Part shown: in pieces, positions 55,901 to 64,000 of the stretch
Layout of the letters: each line of letters begins with the position of its first letter
Numbering within the stretch: the first letter of the stretch is position 1
Assembly (NCBI RefSeq): GCF_014202315.1
Contig: NZ_JACHGN010000027.1
Coordinates: 18,721-82,720, forward strand
From: Thermocatellispora tengchongensis
Lineage (GTDB): Bacteria; Actinomycetota; Actinomycetes; Streptosporangiales; Streptosporangiaceae
Direction of reading: 5' to 3'
Length of the DNA: 64,000 bases
Program-made: the position numbers and the translations under genes
Notes under the pieces: generated by a model
Databases searched by the model: none
What the model was told of the DNA's origin: nothing
Seen by the model: only the letters and a program-made list of their open reading frames with translations

Positions 55901-58900
55901 GCGCGACGCCACCGAGGCGGCCCTGTGCGAGGCCATCGCCGGGGCGCTGGGCCTGGACCGGGTGGGCGTGGACGACGACTTCTTCGCCCTCGGCGGCCAC
56001 TCGCTGCTGGCCACCAGGCTGGCCGCGCGCATCCGCACCGTGCTGGACGCCGAGCTGACCATCGCCGACGTGTTCGAGGCCCCGACCGCCGCGGCGCTGG
56101 CCGCGCGGCTGCGCGGGCGCGCGCGGGCGGCGGCGCCCCGGGTGCGCGACGTGACCCGGCCCGACCCGGTGCCGGCCTCGGCGGCGCAGCGCGGGATGTG
56201 GCTGGAGGAGCGGCTGCGCGGCCCCTCCGCCTCCTACGCGCTGCCGCTCGGCCTGCGCCTGCGCGGCCCGCTCGACGCCGCCGCGCTGCGCGCCGCGTTC
56301 CGGGACGTGGTGGACCGGCACGAGGCCCTGCGGACGCTGCTGGTGGAGGGCCCCGACGGGCTGCCGGTGCAGCGGGTGCTCGACCCCGGCGCGGACGTGG
56401 CGTTCGACGTGCCGTTCGATGTGGTGGACGCGCGCGGGTGGCCCGCGGAGCGGGTGCGCGAGGCGGAGGCGCGCGCGGCGTCGTACGTCTTCGACCTGGG
56501 CGCGGACCTGCCCGTACGCGCGACGCTGCTGCGCGTCTCGGCGGAGGAGTCGGTGCTCGTCGTGCTGATGCACCACGCGGTCGCCGACGAGTGGTCCTTC
56601 ACCCCGCTGCTCGCCGACCTGTCGGCCGCGTACGCCGCCCGGCGCGACGGCGCCGCCCCCGCCTGGGACCCGCTGCCGGTCCAGTACGCCGACTACGCGG
56701 TCTGGCAGGAGGGGAACCCGCCCGCGCCGGACCGGCCGGCGTACTGGGAGCGGACCCTGGCCGGCCTGCCCGGCGAGGTCACGCTCCCGCCCGACCGGCC
56801 GCGCCCGGCCGAGGCGAGCCACCGGGGCGGCCTGGTGCCGTTCCGGCTGCCGCTGGACGGCGTGCGCCGCCTGGCCGCCGAGACCGGCACCAGCGTGTTC
56901 ATGGTGCTGCACGCCGCCGTCGCCGCGCTGCTGCGGGCGGAGGGCGCGGGCGACGACATCGCGCTCGGCTCCCCGATCACCTCCCGCGCGGACGAGGACC
57001 TGGCGGGCCTGGTCGGCGTGTTCGTCAACCTGCTCGTGCTGCGCACCGACCTGTCCGGCGACCCGGCGTTCGCCGAGCTGCTGGAGCGGGTGCGCGCCGC
57101 CGACCTGGCCGCGTTCGCGCACGCCGACGTGCCGTTCGAGAAGGTCGTGGAGCGGCTGGCGCCCGAGCGCTCGCTGGCCCGCAGCCCGCTGTTCCAGGTG
57201 ATGCTGGTGCACCAGCGGCTGGAGGACGTGCGGCTGCGCCTGCCCGGGGTGGCCGCCGAGCCGTTCCTGCCCGAGACCGGCGGGGTGAAGTTCGACCTGG
57301 ACCTGTACTTCGCCGAGGGCGAGGACGAGATCGAGGGCTTCGCCGCCTACGCCCGCGACCTGTACGACGCCGCCACGATCGAGGACCTGCTCGCCGGGCT
57401 GGCCGCCCTGCTCGGCCGGGCGGCCGAGAACCCGGGCCTGCGGCTGTCGGAGCTGACCGCGCCGCCGCCGCGGCCCGCCACCGCCGTGGCCTTCCCGCAC
57501 CGCACCGCCGCCGAGCTGATCGAGGACCGGATCTCCCGCACCCCGGACGCCACCGCCGTGGTCGCCGGGGACGCCGTGCTCACCTACGCGGAGCTCGACC
57601 GGCGGGCCGAGGAGCTGGCCGCGCGGCTCGCCGCCGCCGGGGCCGGCCCGGAGCAGGTCGTCGCCGTCGCGCTGCCGCGCTCGGCGGAGTTCGTGGTCGC
57701 GCTGCTCGCGGTGCTCAAGACGGGGGCCGCGTACCTGCCGATCGACGTCACCTACCCGCCGGCCCGGGTGGACCTGATGCTCGCCACCGCCCGGCCGCTG
57801 CTGGTCCTGGGCCGGGACGAGCCCCCGGCCGCCGCCGGGCCGCGCCCGCGCCCGGACGTCCACCCCGACCACCCCGCGTACGTGATCTTCACCTCGGGCT
57901 CCACCGGCACGCCCAAGGCCGTGGCCGGCACGCAGCGCGCCCTCGCCAACCGCCTGGCCTGGGGCGAAGGGCTGGCCGGGCGCGGCGTGCGCGTGGCCAA
58001 GAGCTCCCCGTCGTTCATCGACGGCAGCACCGAGCTGCTCGGCGGCCTGGTCGCCGGCGACACCGTGGTGGTCGCCGACGACGCCACCGCCACCGACGCG
58101 GTCGCGCTCGCGGAGCTGATCGACCGGCACGGCGTCAACCTGGTCACGGTGGTGCCCGGCCTGCTCGCCGCCCTCCTGGAGGCGGGCGGCCCCGGCGGGC
58201 TCGGCTCGGTGACCACGTGGATCAGCAGCGGCGAGGCCCTGCCCCCCGGGCTGGCCGAGCGGGTGCCCGCCCGGCTGGTCAACCTGTACGGCTGCTCGGA
58301 GGCGGCCGGCGACAGCCTGATCCAGGAGACGGGCGCGGGGACCGGGCTGGAGCCGATCGCGAACACGGCGGCGTACGTGCTGGACGACGAGCTGCGCGAG
58401 GCGCGCGTTGGCGAGCTGTACCTGGCGGGCGACGGCCTGGCCCGGGGCTACCTAGGCGACCCGGCGCGCACGGCCGAGCGGTTCGTGGCCAGCCCGTTCG
58501 GGCCGCCCGGGTCGCGGCTGTACCGCACGGGCGACCGCGTACGCCGCCGCCGCGACGGCGGGCTCGACTTCCTCGGCCGGGCCGACGACCAGATCAAGAT
58601 CCGCGGGTTCCGGATCGAGCCCGGCGAGGTGGAAACCGCCCTCGCGGCCCAGCCCGGCGTGCGCGACGCGGCGGTGGCCGCCGCCGGCGGGCGCCTGGTC
58701 GGCTACGTCACCGGCGAGGCCGGCCTGGACGCGCTGCGCGCCCGGCTGGAGGAGACCCTGCCCGGCTACCTGGTGCCCGCCGTGCTGGTCCGGCTGGACG
58801 AGCTGCCGCGCACCCCCAACGGCAAGGTGGACCGGCGCGCGCTGCCCGAGCCCGGCGCCGAGCCGGGCCGCGCCCCGCGCACCCCGGCCGAGCGCACGCT

Positions 58901-61900
58901 CGCCGCCCTGGCCGCCGAGGTCGCGGGCGTGCCGGAGATCGGCGCCGAGGACGACTTCTTCCGCGCCGGGGGCGACAGCATCGGCGCCGCGCTGCTGGTG
59001 GCGCGCGCCCGCCGCGCCGGGCTGTCCTTCACCGTCCGCGACGTGTTCAGGCTGCGCACGGTCGCCGCCCTGGCCCGCGCCGCCGTCCGCGACGAGCCCG
59101 TCCCGGTGGGGGAACCGGCCGCGAACGGTGGCCCCGGCGCTGGCGCTGACGGTGGCCCCGGCGCCGGCCTCGACGGGGGCCCCGCCGAGCTGCCGCTGTC
59201 GCCGCTTCAGGAGGGCCTGCTGTTCCACCTGATGCTGGCCGGCGCCGACCGCGACATCTACGTGCAGCAGGCCGTGGTGACGCTGGCCGGGCCGGTGGAC
59301 CCGGATCGGCTGGCCGGGGCGGCGCGGCGGGTGCTGGAGAAGTACCCGAACCTGCGCGCCGGGTTCCGCGCCGACGGGCCGCGCACGGTGCAGTTCGTGC
59401 CCGGCGACTTCGAGGTGGACTGGACCTACGCCGAGGTGGACGGGCCGCAGGAGCTGGAGGCGTTCGTCGAGGCGCAGCGCGCCCGGCCGTTCACCCCCGC
59501 CGAGCCGCCGCTGATCCGCTTCGGCCTGGCCAGGACCGGCGAGGACGACCACCGCCTCGTGCTCACCTCCGAGCTGATCCTGCTGGACGGCTGGTCCGGC
59601 GGGCTGCTGGTCACCTCGCTGCTGGAGTTCTACACCGACGCCGAGGCCGAGGCGGCCCGGCCGGTGCCGCCGTTCCGGGCGTACCTGGACTGGGTGGGCC
59701 GCCAGGACCGCGAGGCCGCGGTCAAGGCGTGGCGGCGCGCCCTGGACGACCTGGAGGAGCCGACGCTGCTGCGGCCGGAGCTGGACGGCCGCCCGGCCGA
59801 CCTCGCCAACGCCGGCGAGATCCACCGCAGGCTGCCCCCGGCCCTGGCCCCCCGCCTGGAGGAGGTGGCCAGGGAGACCGGCACCACCTCCGCCACCGTG
59901 TACGAGGCCGCGTGGGGCCTGCTGCTGATGGCGCTCACCGGCCGCGACGACGTGGTCTTCGGCGTCTCGGTCTCCGGCAGGCACCCCGACGTGGACGGCG
60001 TGGAGTCGATCGTCGGCCTGCTGTTCAACACCATCGCCTGCCGGGTGCAGGCCGGTCCAGGCGACGCGCTGCGCACGGTGCTGGAGCGGGTGCAGGCCGC
60101 GCAGTCGGAGCTGTTCGACCACTCCTACGTGGCGCTCGCCGACGTGCAGCGGGCGACGGGGCTCGGCACCCTGTTCGACACGCTGTTCGTGTACCAGAAC
60201 TTCCCCGGCATGCCCACCGACCGGGCGTTCGGGCCCGCCGGCGACGTGCGGGTGACCGGGCGCGAGGTGCGCGACGCCACCCACTACCCGGTGACCATGG
60301 TCGTCGAGCCGGGCGGCGCGCTGCGCGTGATGCACCGCGGCGACGCCTTCACCACCGCCGAGATCGAGACGCTCACCGACAGGTACGTCCGCGTCCTGGA
60401 GGCGCTCGCCGCCGACCCCGGCGCGCCCTGCCACCGGCTGGACCCGCTGCTGCCCGCCGAGCACGAGGCGCTGCGCGCGGGCTGGGCCGAGGCCGAGCAC
60501 CACGTGCCCGATCTCACCATCGCCGAGCTGCTGGCCGAGCAGGCCGCCCGCACCCCGGACGAGATCGCCCTGGTCTCCCAGCCGGACACCCGCCTCACCT
60601 ACGCCGAGCTGAACGCCGAGGTCAACCGGCTGGCCCGGATGCTGCGCGCGCACGGAGCCGGCCCGGAGGAGGTGGTGGCCCTGGCGCTGCCGCGCTCGGC
60701 GGAGATGGTGGTCGCGCTGTTCGCGGTGCTGCGCACCGGGGCGGCGTACCTGCCGCTCGAACTGGACTATCCGGACGACCGGCTGGACTACATGCTCGCC
60801 GACGCCGCGCCGCGCTGCCTGGTCTCGCACCGCGACATCGCCGCCCGGCTGACGTACGCGGGCACCCGGGTCCTGCTCGACGAGCCGGAGGTGCGCGCCG
60901 GGCTGGCCGCCCTGCCGGACGGCGACCTGACCGACGCCGAGCTGCCCGGCTTCGGCCGCGACGTGCCGGACCGGCTGGACCACCCGGCGTACGTGATCTA
61001 CACCTCGGGCTCCACCGGGCGGCCCAAGGGGGTGGTCACGCCCTACCGGGGGCTGACCAACATGCAGTACAACCACCGCGCCAACATCTTCGACCCGGTC
61101 GTGGCCGGGGCGGGGCGGCGGCTGCGGATCGCGCACACGGTCTCCTTCTCCTTCGACATGTCCTGGGAGGAGCTGCTGTGGCTGATCGAGGGCCACGAGG
61201 TGCACGTGTGCGACGAGGAGCTGCGGCGCGACGCGGAGGCGCTGACGGCGTACCTGCGGGAGCACCGGATCGACGTGATCAACGTGACGCCGACGTACGC
61301 GCAGCAGCTCCTGGAGGAGGGCCTGCTGGACGGCGAGCACCGGCCGCCGCTGGTGCTGCTCGGCGGCGAGGCCGTGCCCGCCTCGGTGTGGGACCGGCTG
61401 GCGCGGGCGGAGGGTGTGCTCGGCTACAACCTGTACGGCCCCACCGAGTACACCATCAACACCCTGGGCGGCGGCACCGAGGACAGCGCCACCCCCACGG
61501 TCGGCAAGCCCATCTGGAACACCCGCGGCTACGTGCTGGACTCCTGGCTGCGTCCGGTGCCGCCGGGCGCGCCCGGTGAGCTGTACATCGCGGGCGCGGG
61601 CCTGGCCCGCGGCTACCTCGGCCGTCCCGACCTGACCGCCGAGCGGTTCGTGGCCGACCCGTTCGGCGGCGGCCGGATGTACCGCACCGGCGACCTGGTG
61701 CGGGTGCGCCCCGACGGCAACATCGACTTCCTCGGCCGCACCGACGACCAGGTGAAGATCCGCGGCTACCGGGTGGAGCTGGAGGAGGTCGAGGCGGCGC
61801 TGGCCGCCGAGCCCGGCGTCGGTCAGGCCGCGGTCGTGGCCGCCGACACCGACGTGCCCGGCGTCAAGCGGCTGATCGGGTACGTCGTGCCCGACGCCGC

Positions 61901-64000
61901 CGGGCGGTCCGGCGCGGAGGAGGAGCAGATCGCCGAGTGGCGGCAGATCTACGACGCGGAGTACCTGGAGGTCGGCACGGCCGTCCACGTCGAGGAGTTC
62001 GCGGGCTGGAACAGCAGCTACGACGGCGCCCCGATCCCGGTCGAGCACATGCGCGAGTGGCGTGAGACCACCGTGGACCGCATCCGCGCGCTGCGCCCGC
62101 GCCGCGTGCTGGAGATCGGCGTCGGCACCGGCCTGCTGCTGTCGCGCCTGGCCCCGGAGTGCGAGGAGTACTGGGCCACCGACTTCGCCGCGCCCGTGAT
62201 CGCCAAGCTCCAGGCCGACCTGGGCCCCGACTCCCCGGTGCGGCTGCGCTGCCGCCCCGCGCACGACATGTCCGGCCTGCCCGCCGGGCACTTCGACACC
62301 ATCGTCGTCAACTCGGTGGTGCAGTACTTCCCCAGCGCGGCGTACCTGGCCGACGTGATCACCAAGGCGCTGGACCTGCTGGTCCCGGGCGGGACGCTGT
62401 TCCTGGGCGACGTGCGCGACCTGCGCACGTTGCGCGCCTTCCACACCGCGATCCGCCTCGGCCGCGGGGGCGAGCCCGGCGACATCGACCGCGCGGTGCG
62501 GATGGAGAAGGAGCTGCTGCTCGCGCCCGCGTACTTCGCCGCCCTGGGCCTGCCCGCCGAGCTGGAGATCCGGGTCAAGCGCGGCGTCTGCCACAACGAG
62601 CTGACCCGGCACCGCTACGACGTCGTCCTGCGCAAGCCGCCGGTGCGCGAGCCGCGCGTCCCGGCGCGGGTCGTGGAGTGGGCCGGCATGGCGGAGCTGG
62701 AACGGCTGCTCGCGGCCGGGACCGGGCCGCTGCGGGTCCGGGGCGTGCCCGACGCGCGGGTGAGCGGCGAGGTCGCCGCGCTGCGGGCCGTCGAGGACGG
62801 CGCGACCGCGGAGGAGGCGCGGGCGCTGCTCGCCACGGCCGAGGGGGTGGAGCCGGAGGCGTTTTACGCGCTCGACCCGTCGGCGGTGGTGACGCCCTCG
62901 GCCGAGATAGGCCGCTACGACGTGGTCTTCGGCGGCGGGGAGGCGTACCTGCCGGCCGAGCCGGGGCGGGCGCCGGAGGCGTACGCGAACAACCCGGCGG
63001 CGGCGCGCGACCACGGCGGGCTCGCGGCGCGGGTGCGCGAGGGGCTGAAGCGGCGGCTGCCGGCGTACATGGTGCCGAGCGCCGTGGTCACGCTGGACGC
63101 GCTGCCGCTGACCGTGAACGGCAAGCTGGACCGGCGCGCCCTGCCCGCGCCAGACGGCGGCGGGAGCGCGCGCGGCGGAGGGCGGCCCCCGCGCACGCCG
63201 GTGGAGCACCTGCTGTGCACGCTGTTCGGCGAGGTGCTGGACGTCGCCGGCGTCGGCGTGGACGACGACTTCTTCGAGCTGGGCGGGCACTCGCTGCTGG
63301 CCACCCGGCTGGTCGGCAGGGTGCGCGCGGTGCTGCGCACCGAGCTGGCGATCCGCGACCTGTTCGAGGCGCCGACCGTGGCCGAGCTGGCCGCCCGGGT
63401 GCACGAGAAGGCGGGCGCCGAGCTGCGGCCCGCGCTCACGCCGCGCGAGCGGCCCGAGCGCGTCCCCCTGTCGTACGCCCAGCGCCGCCTGTGGCTGCTG
63501 GACCAGATCCTGCGCGAGGACGACGGCCCGCGCGAGGCGTACCACCTGCCGCTGGCCGTGCACCTGCGCGGCGAGCTGGACCTGAAGGCCCTTGAGGCCG
63601 CGCTCGCCGACGTGACCGCCCGGCACGAGAGCCTGCGCACGGTCTTCCCCGAGCACGAGGGCGTGCCCTACCAGCGCGTGCTGCCGCCCGAGGAGGCCCG
63701 GCCCGCGCTGGAGGTGTGGACCGGGACCCCGGAGGAGTTCATCGCCCGCCCGTTCGACCTGGCCGCCCAGGTCCCGCTGCGGGTCGCGGTCATCCCGGAG
63801 GGCGAGCGCGAGCACCTGCTGCTGGCCGTCTTCCACCACATCGCCTTCGACGAGTGGTCCTTCGGCCCGTTCGCCCGGGACGTCGCCCGCGCGTACGCCG
63901 CCCGGGTGGAGGGCGCCGCCCCCGACTGGGAGCCGCCCGCGGTGCAGTACGCCGACTACACGCTCTGGCAGCGCGAGCTGCTGGGCGACCCGCTCGACCC
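52986..64000 (+). CDS. Multimodular siderophore NRPS, C-A-PCP / C-A-PCP / C-A(MT)-PCP / C..., runs off the window
   Basis: At least 3671 residues, frame open to the window end. GTG start with AGGAG five bases upstream (52976-52980); GTG at 52968 is an alternative. C1 (about 39-465; YHIAWDG for HHxxxDG), A1 (470-960), PCP1 (GGHSLL near 1006), C2 (1059-1490; HHAVADEWS), A2 (1500-1955), PCP2 (GGDSI near 1997), C3 (2070-2500; degenerate SELILLDG), A3 (2510-2970) with an N-methyltransferase inserted (2980-3220; [18 protein letters not shown]), A3 C-terminus (3340-3390), PCP3 (GGHSLL near 3435), and C4 from 3490 (HHIAFDEWS). My hand-read codes: A1 D-I-L-Q-I-G-A-V-W-K (glycine-like), A2 D-G-E-T-I-S-L-G-D-K (unassigned), A3 D-M-E-N-L-G-L-I-N-K (N5-hydroxyornithine type). 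No epimerase domain seen so far. Builds the peptide part of the siderophore. Confidence 0.94.
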   Translation, partial: MRESSVERRRELMRRMIAEAGLRAGASGIVPREDGGPGPLSYAQQSMWLHHTTFPGSPAYNVCLLVRMSGALDPGALREALRGLIRRHAVLRTVYDERDGRPVQIVTGDDALDLPVRPCEDADARAAELAAVPFDLRRERPIRLELLGLGPGEHALVLVVYHIAWDGMTWGSLSRDLSALYRAALSGEPDGLPPLRVQYADFAAWEQGREVRAEDLAYWRARLDPPPPPLDLPADHARPAVPSERGGRRARRFAEAITQGMRELAARENVTPYMVMLAAYAALLHRYTGAVDVAIGSSVMNREHAEVERLVGNFGNTLVLRTDLSGAPTFREALRRVRETCAEAFAHQAAPYDVLVRELRPARQGGRAPFFGTMLLFLAQEIGELDLPGVTTSWTHVHNGTTHFDLSVEAFVRPGGMVVEATFRRELFADERIDALLEHLETLLASALAGPDLPIGDLELIPPGERDLLAAWNDTARPVPDASVAALFEEQAARTPGAVAVTAEDGESLTYAELDRRASGLAAELRARGAGPETLVAIALPRTPDLVVALMAVLKAGAAYLPLDLDHPAERLAYMLGDARPVCAVATPETAALLPPGTDVLAPHAGHPRAEPARTVPGDALAYVLYTSGSTGRPKGVAVPHAALTAFLTTMRDRLALGPGDRLVAVTTIGFDIAALELYVPLISGATVVLAGRSTVRDPAALGALLAGATIVQGTPSLLGTLDPAALAGLRVIVGGEALPAALAASLGAVAARATNAYGPTEATVWATSADLPETGIGRPFPNTRAYVLDARLRPVPPGVPGELYLAGAQLARGYIGRPDLSAERFVADPYGPPGTRMYRTGDLARWTREGTIEYLGRTDDQVKIRGFRIEPAEVQAVLAAHPDVAQAAVVVREDVPGDRRLVAYVVPRGEAIDAAGEIDEAALREAAAAALPDYMVPAAFVTLDALPRTVNGKLDRAALPAPVAAASGRAPRDATEAALCEAIAGALGLDRVGVDDDFFALGGHSLLATRLAARIRTVLDAELTIADVFEAPTAAALAARLRGRARAAAPRVRDVTRPDPVPASAAQRGMWLEERLRGPSASYALPLGLRLRGPLDAAALRAAFRDVVDRHEALRTLLVEGPDGLPVQRVLDPGADVAFDVPFDVVDARGWPAERVREAEARAASYVFDLGADLPVRATLLRVSAEESVLVVLMHHAVADEWSFTPLLADLSAAYAARRDGAAPAWDPLPVQYADYAVWQEGNPPAPDRPAYWERTLAGLPGEVTLPPDRPRPAEASHRGGLVPFRLPLDGVRRLAAETGTSVFMVLHAAVAALLRAEGAGDDIALGSPITSRADEDLAGLVGVFVNLLVLRTDLSGDPAFAELLERVRAADLAAFAHADVPFEKVVERLAPERSLARSPLFQVMLVHQRLEDVRLRLPGVAAEPFLPETGGVKFDLDLYFAEGEDEIEGFAAYARDLYDAATIEDLLAGLAALLGRAAENPGLRLSELTAPPPRPATAVAFPHRTAAELIEDRISRTPDATAVVAGDAVLTYAELDRRAEELAARLAAAGAGPEQVVAVALPRSAEFVVALLAVLKTGAAYLPIDVTYPPARVDLMLATARPLLVLGRDEPPAAAGPRPRPDVHPDHPAYVIFTSGSTGTPKAVAGTQRALANRLAWGEGLAGRGVRVAKSSPSFIDGSTELLGGLVAGDTVVVADDATATDAVALAELIDRHGVNLVTVVPGLLAALLEAGGPGGLGSVTTWISSGEALPPGLAERVPARLVNLYGCSEAAGDSLIQETGAGTGLEPIANTAAYVLDDELREARVGELYLAGDGLARGYLGDPARTAERFVASPFGPPGSRLYRTGDRVRRRRDGGLDFLGRADDQIKIRGFRIEPGEVETALAAQPGVRDAAVAAAGGRLVGYVTGEAGLDALRARLEETLPGYLVPAVLVRLDELPRTPNGKVDRRALPEPGAEPGRAPRTPAERTLAALAAEVAGVPEIGAEDDFFRAGGDSIGAALLVARARRAGLSFTVRDVFRLRTVAALARAAVRDEPVPVGEPAANGGPGAGADGGPGAGLDGGPAELPLSPLQEGLLFHLMLAGADRDIYVQQAVVTLAGPVDPDRLAGAARRVLEKYPNLRAGFRADGPRTVQFVPGDFEVDWTYAEVDGPQELEAFVEAQRARPFTPAEPPLIRFGLARTGEDDHRLVLTSELILLDGWSGGLLVTSLLEFYTDAEAEAARPVPPFRAYLDWVGRQDREAAVKAWRRALDDLEEPTLLRPELDGRPADLANAGEIHRRLPPALAPRLEEVARETGTTSATVYEAAWGLLLMALTGRDDVVFGVSVSGRHPDVDGVESIVGLLFNTIACRVQAGPGDALRTVLERVQAAQSELFDHSYVALADVQRATGLGTLFDTLFVYQNFPGMPTDRAFGPAGDVRVTGREVRDATHYPVTMVVEPGGALRVMHRGDAFTTAEIETLTDRYVRVLEALAADPGAPCHRLDPLLPAEHEALRAGWAEAEHHVPDLTIAELLAEQAARTPDEIALVSQPDTRLTYAELNAEVNRLARMLRAHGAGPEEVVALALPRSAEMVVALFAVLRTGAAYLPLELDYPDDRLDYMLADAAPRCLVSHRDIAARLTYAGTRVLLDEPEVRAGLAALPDGDLTDAELPGFGRDVPDRLDHPAYVIYTSGSTGRPKGVVTPYRGLTNMQYNHRANIFDPVVAGAGRRLRIAHTVSFSFDMSWEELLWLIEGHEVHVCDEELRRDAEALTAYLREHRIDVINVTPTYAQQLLEEGLLDGEHRPPLVLLGGEAVPASVWDRLARAEGVLGYNLYGPTEYTINTLGGGTEDSATPTVGKPIWNTRGYVLDSWLRPVPPGAPGELYIAGAGLARGYLGRPDLTAERFVADPFGGGRMYRTGDLVRVRPDGNIDFLGRTDDQVKIRGYRVELEEVEAALAAEPGVGQAAVVAADTDVPGVKRLIGYVVPDAAGRSGAEEEQIAEWRQIYDAEYLEVGTAVHVEEFAGWNSSYDGAPIPVEHMREWRETTVDRIRALRPRRVLEIGVGTGLLLSRLAPECEEYWATDFAAPVIAKLQADLGPDSPVRLRCRPAHDMSGLPAGHFDTIVVNSVVQYFPSAAYLADVITKALDLLVPGGTLFLGDVRDLRTLRAFHTAIRLGRGGEPGDIDRAVRMEKELLLAPAYFAALGLPAELEIRVKRGVCHNELTRHRYDVVLRKPPVREPRVPARVVEWAGMAELERLLAAGTGPLRVRGVPDARVSGEVAALRAVEDGATAEEARALLATAEGVEPEAFYALDPSAVVTPSAEIGRYDVVFGGGEAYLPAEPGRAPEAYANNPAAARDHGGLAARVREGLKRRLPAYMVPSAVVTLDALPLTVNGKLDRRALPAPDGGGSARGGGRPPRTPVEHLLCTLFGEVLDVAGVGVDDDFFELGGHSLLATRLVGRVRAVLRTELAIRDLFEAPTVAELAARVHEKAGAELRPALTPRERPERVPLSYAQRRLWLLDQILREDDGPREAYHLPLAVHLRGELDLKALEAALADVTARHESLRTVFPEHEGVPYQRVLPPEEARPALEVWTGTPEEFIARPFDLAAQVPLRVAVIPEGEREHLLLAVFHHIAFDEWSFGPFARDVARAYAARVEGAAPDWEPPAVQYADYTLWQRELLGDPLD

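Noticed and set aside
52920-63839. Minus-strand open frames of 1736 and 1795 codons opposite NRPS 2
   Set aside because: They mirror adenylation and condensation domain codons, show repeated low-complexity shadow patterns at each module, and have no recognisable fold.

Overview
The window is about 74% GC with dense short-overlap operons, many GTG/TTG starts, an mreBCD-pbp2-rodA cluster, RsbR/S/T-type signalling genes, two clpP genes in tandem and a salicylate/NRPS siderophore locus with IdeR/DmdR-type iron boxes. This points to a filamentous actinomycete, most like Streptosporangiales (Nonomuraea, Streptosporangium, Actinomadura and relatives). That placement is an inference; no 16S or other marker gene is present. 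I saw no tRNA, rRNA, CRISPR array, insertion sequence or phage gene.

Layout. (1) 1-667: GC-rich tandem repeats, then a lower-GC leader with two inverted repeats. (2) 668-8167: carbohydrate genes: two paralogous medium-chain dehydrogenases facing each other across a TIM-barrel sugar isomerase and a GH63-like hydrolase, a Gfo/Idh/MocA oxidoreductase, a GpgS-like glucosyltransferase and a GT4 glycosyltransferase. (3) 8172-9426: STAS and HATPase regulators and a DUF1232 protein. (4) 9427-10712: repeat-rich non-coding island. (5) 10713-12019: two ClpP peptidases. (6) 12217-16994: a small hypothetical protein, an NCS1 permease with a GntR regulator, a helical protein and an OmpR-type response regulator. 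(7) 17190-20672: a LacI-type operator, a Tat-like micro-ORF, an orphan sugar-binding lipoprotein, a second Gfo/Idh/MocA protein and a DUF6807 protein. (8) 20700-29622: flavin-binding protein, crotonase with TetR, CopC with a CopD-CtaG fusion, MFS with a DevR-like regulator, and a divergent ArsR-like regulator.

(9) 29619-31790: two FecCD permeases behind an iron box, with a strong hairpin over the second start. (10) 31821-37409: mreB, mreC, mreD, pbp2 and rodA behind a vegetative-type promoter and a perfect CIRCE (HrcA) element. (11) 37471-42997: MarR, a SpoIIE phosphatase and a stressosome-like operon RsbR-RsbS-RsbT-(RsbT/phosphatase fusion)-RsbU. (12) 43000-43877: a second repeat island. (13) 43878 to the window end: an iron-regulated siderophore locus: NRPS 1 (ArCP-Cy-A-PCP), an EntS-like exporter, PanD, salicylate-AMP ligase, salicylate synthase, a third repeat island and a giant second NRPS that runs off the end.

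How the siderophore genes fit: chorismate goes to salicylate (salicylate synthase), salicylate is adenylated (ligase with the salicylate-type Cys242) and loaded on the ArCP of NRPS 1, and the Cy domain makes a phenyl-oxazoline or -thiazoline cap. NRPS 2 then adds a Gly-like residue, an unassigned residue and an N-methylated N5-hydroxyornithine (my manual code reading is DMENLGLINK), with more to come. The likely product is a mixed phenolate/hydroxamate siderophore. The embedded aspartate decarboxylase hints at beta-alanine, as in madurastatin-like compounds, but no A domain visible here reads as beta-alanine. The ornithine hydroxylase, uptake ATPase, binding protein, MbtH and thioesterase are not in the window.

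The observation I would check first is the perfect CIRCE element on the mre cell-wall operon. HrcA/CIRCE normally controls groES/groEL chaperone genes.
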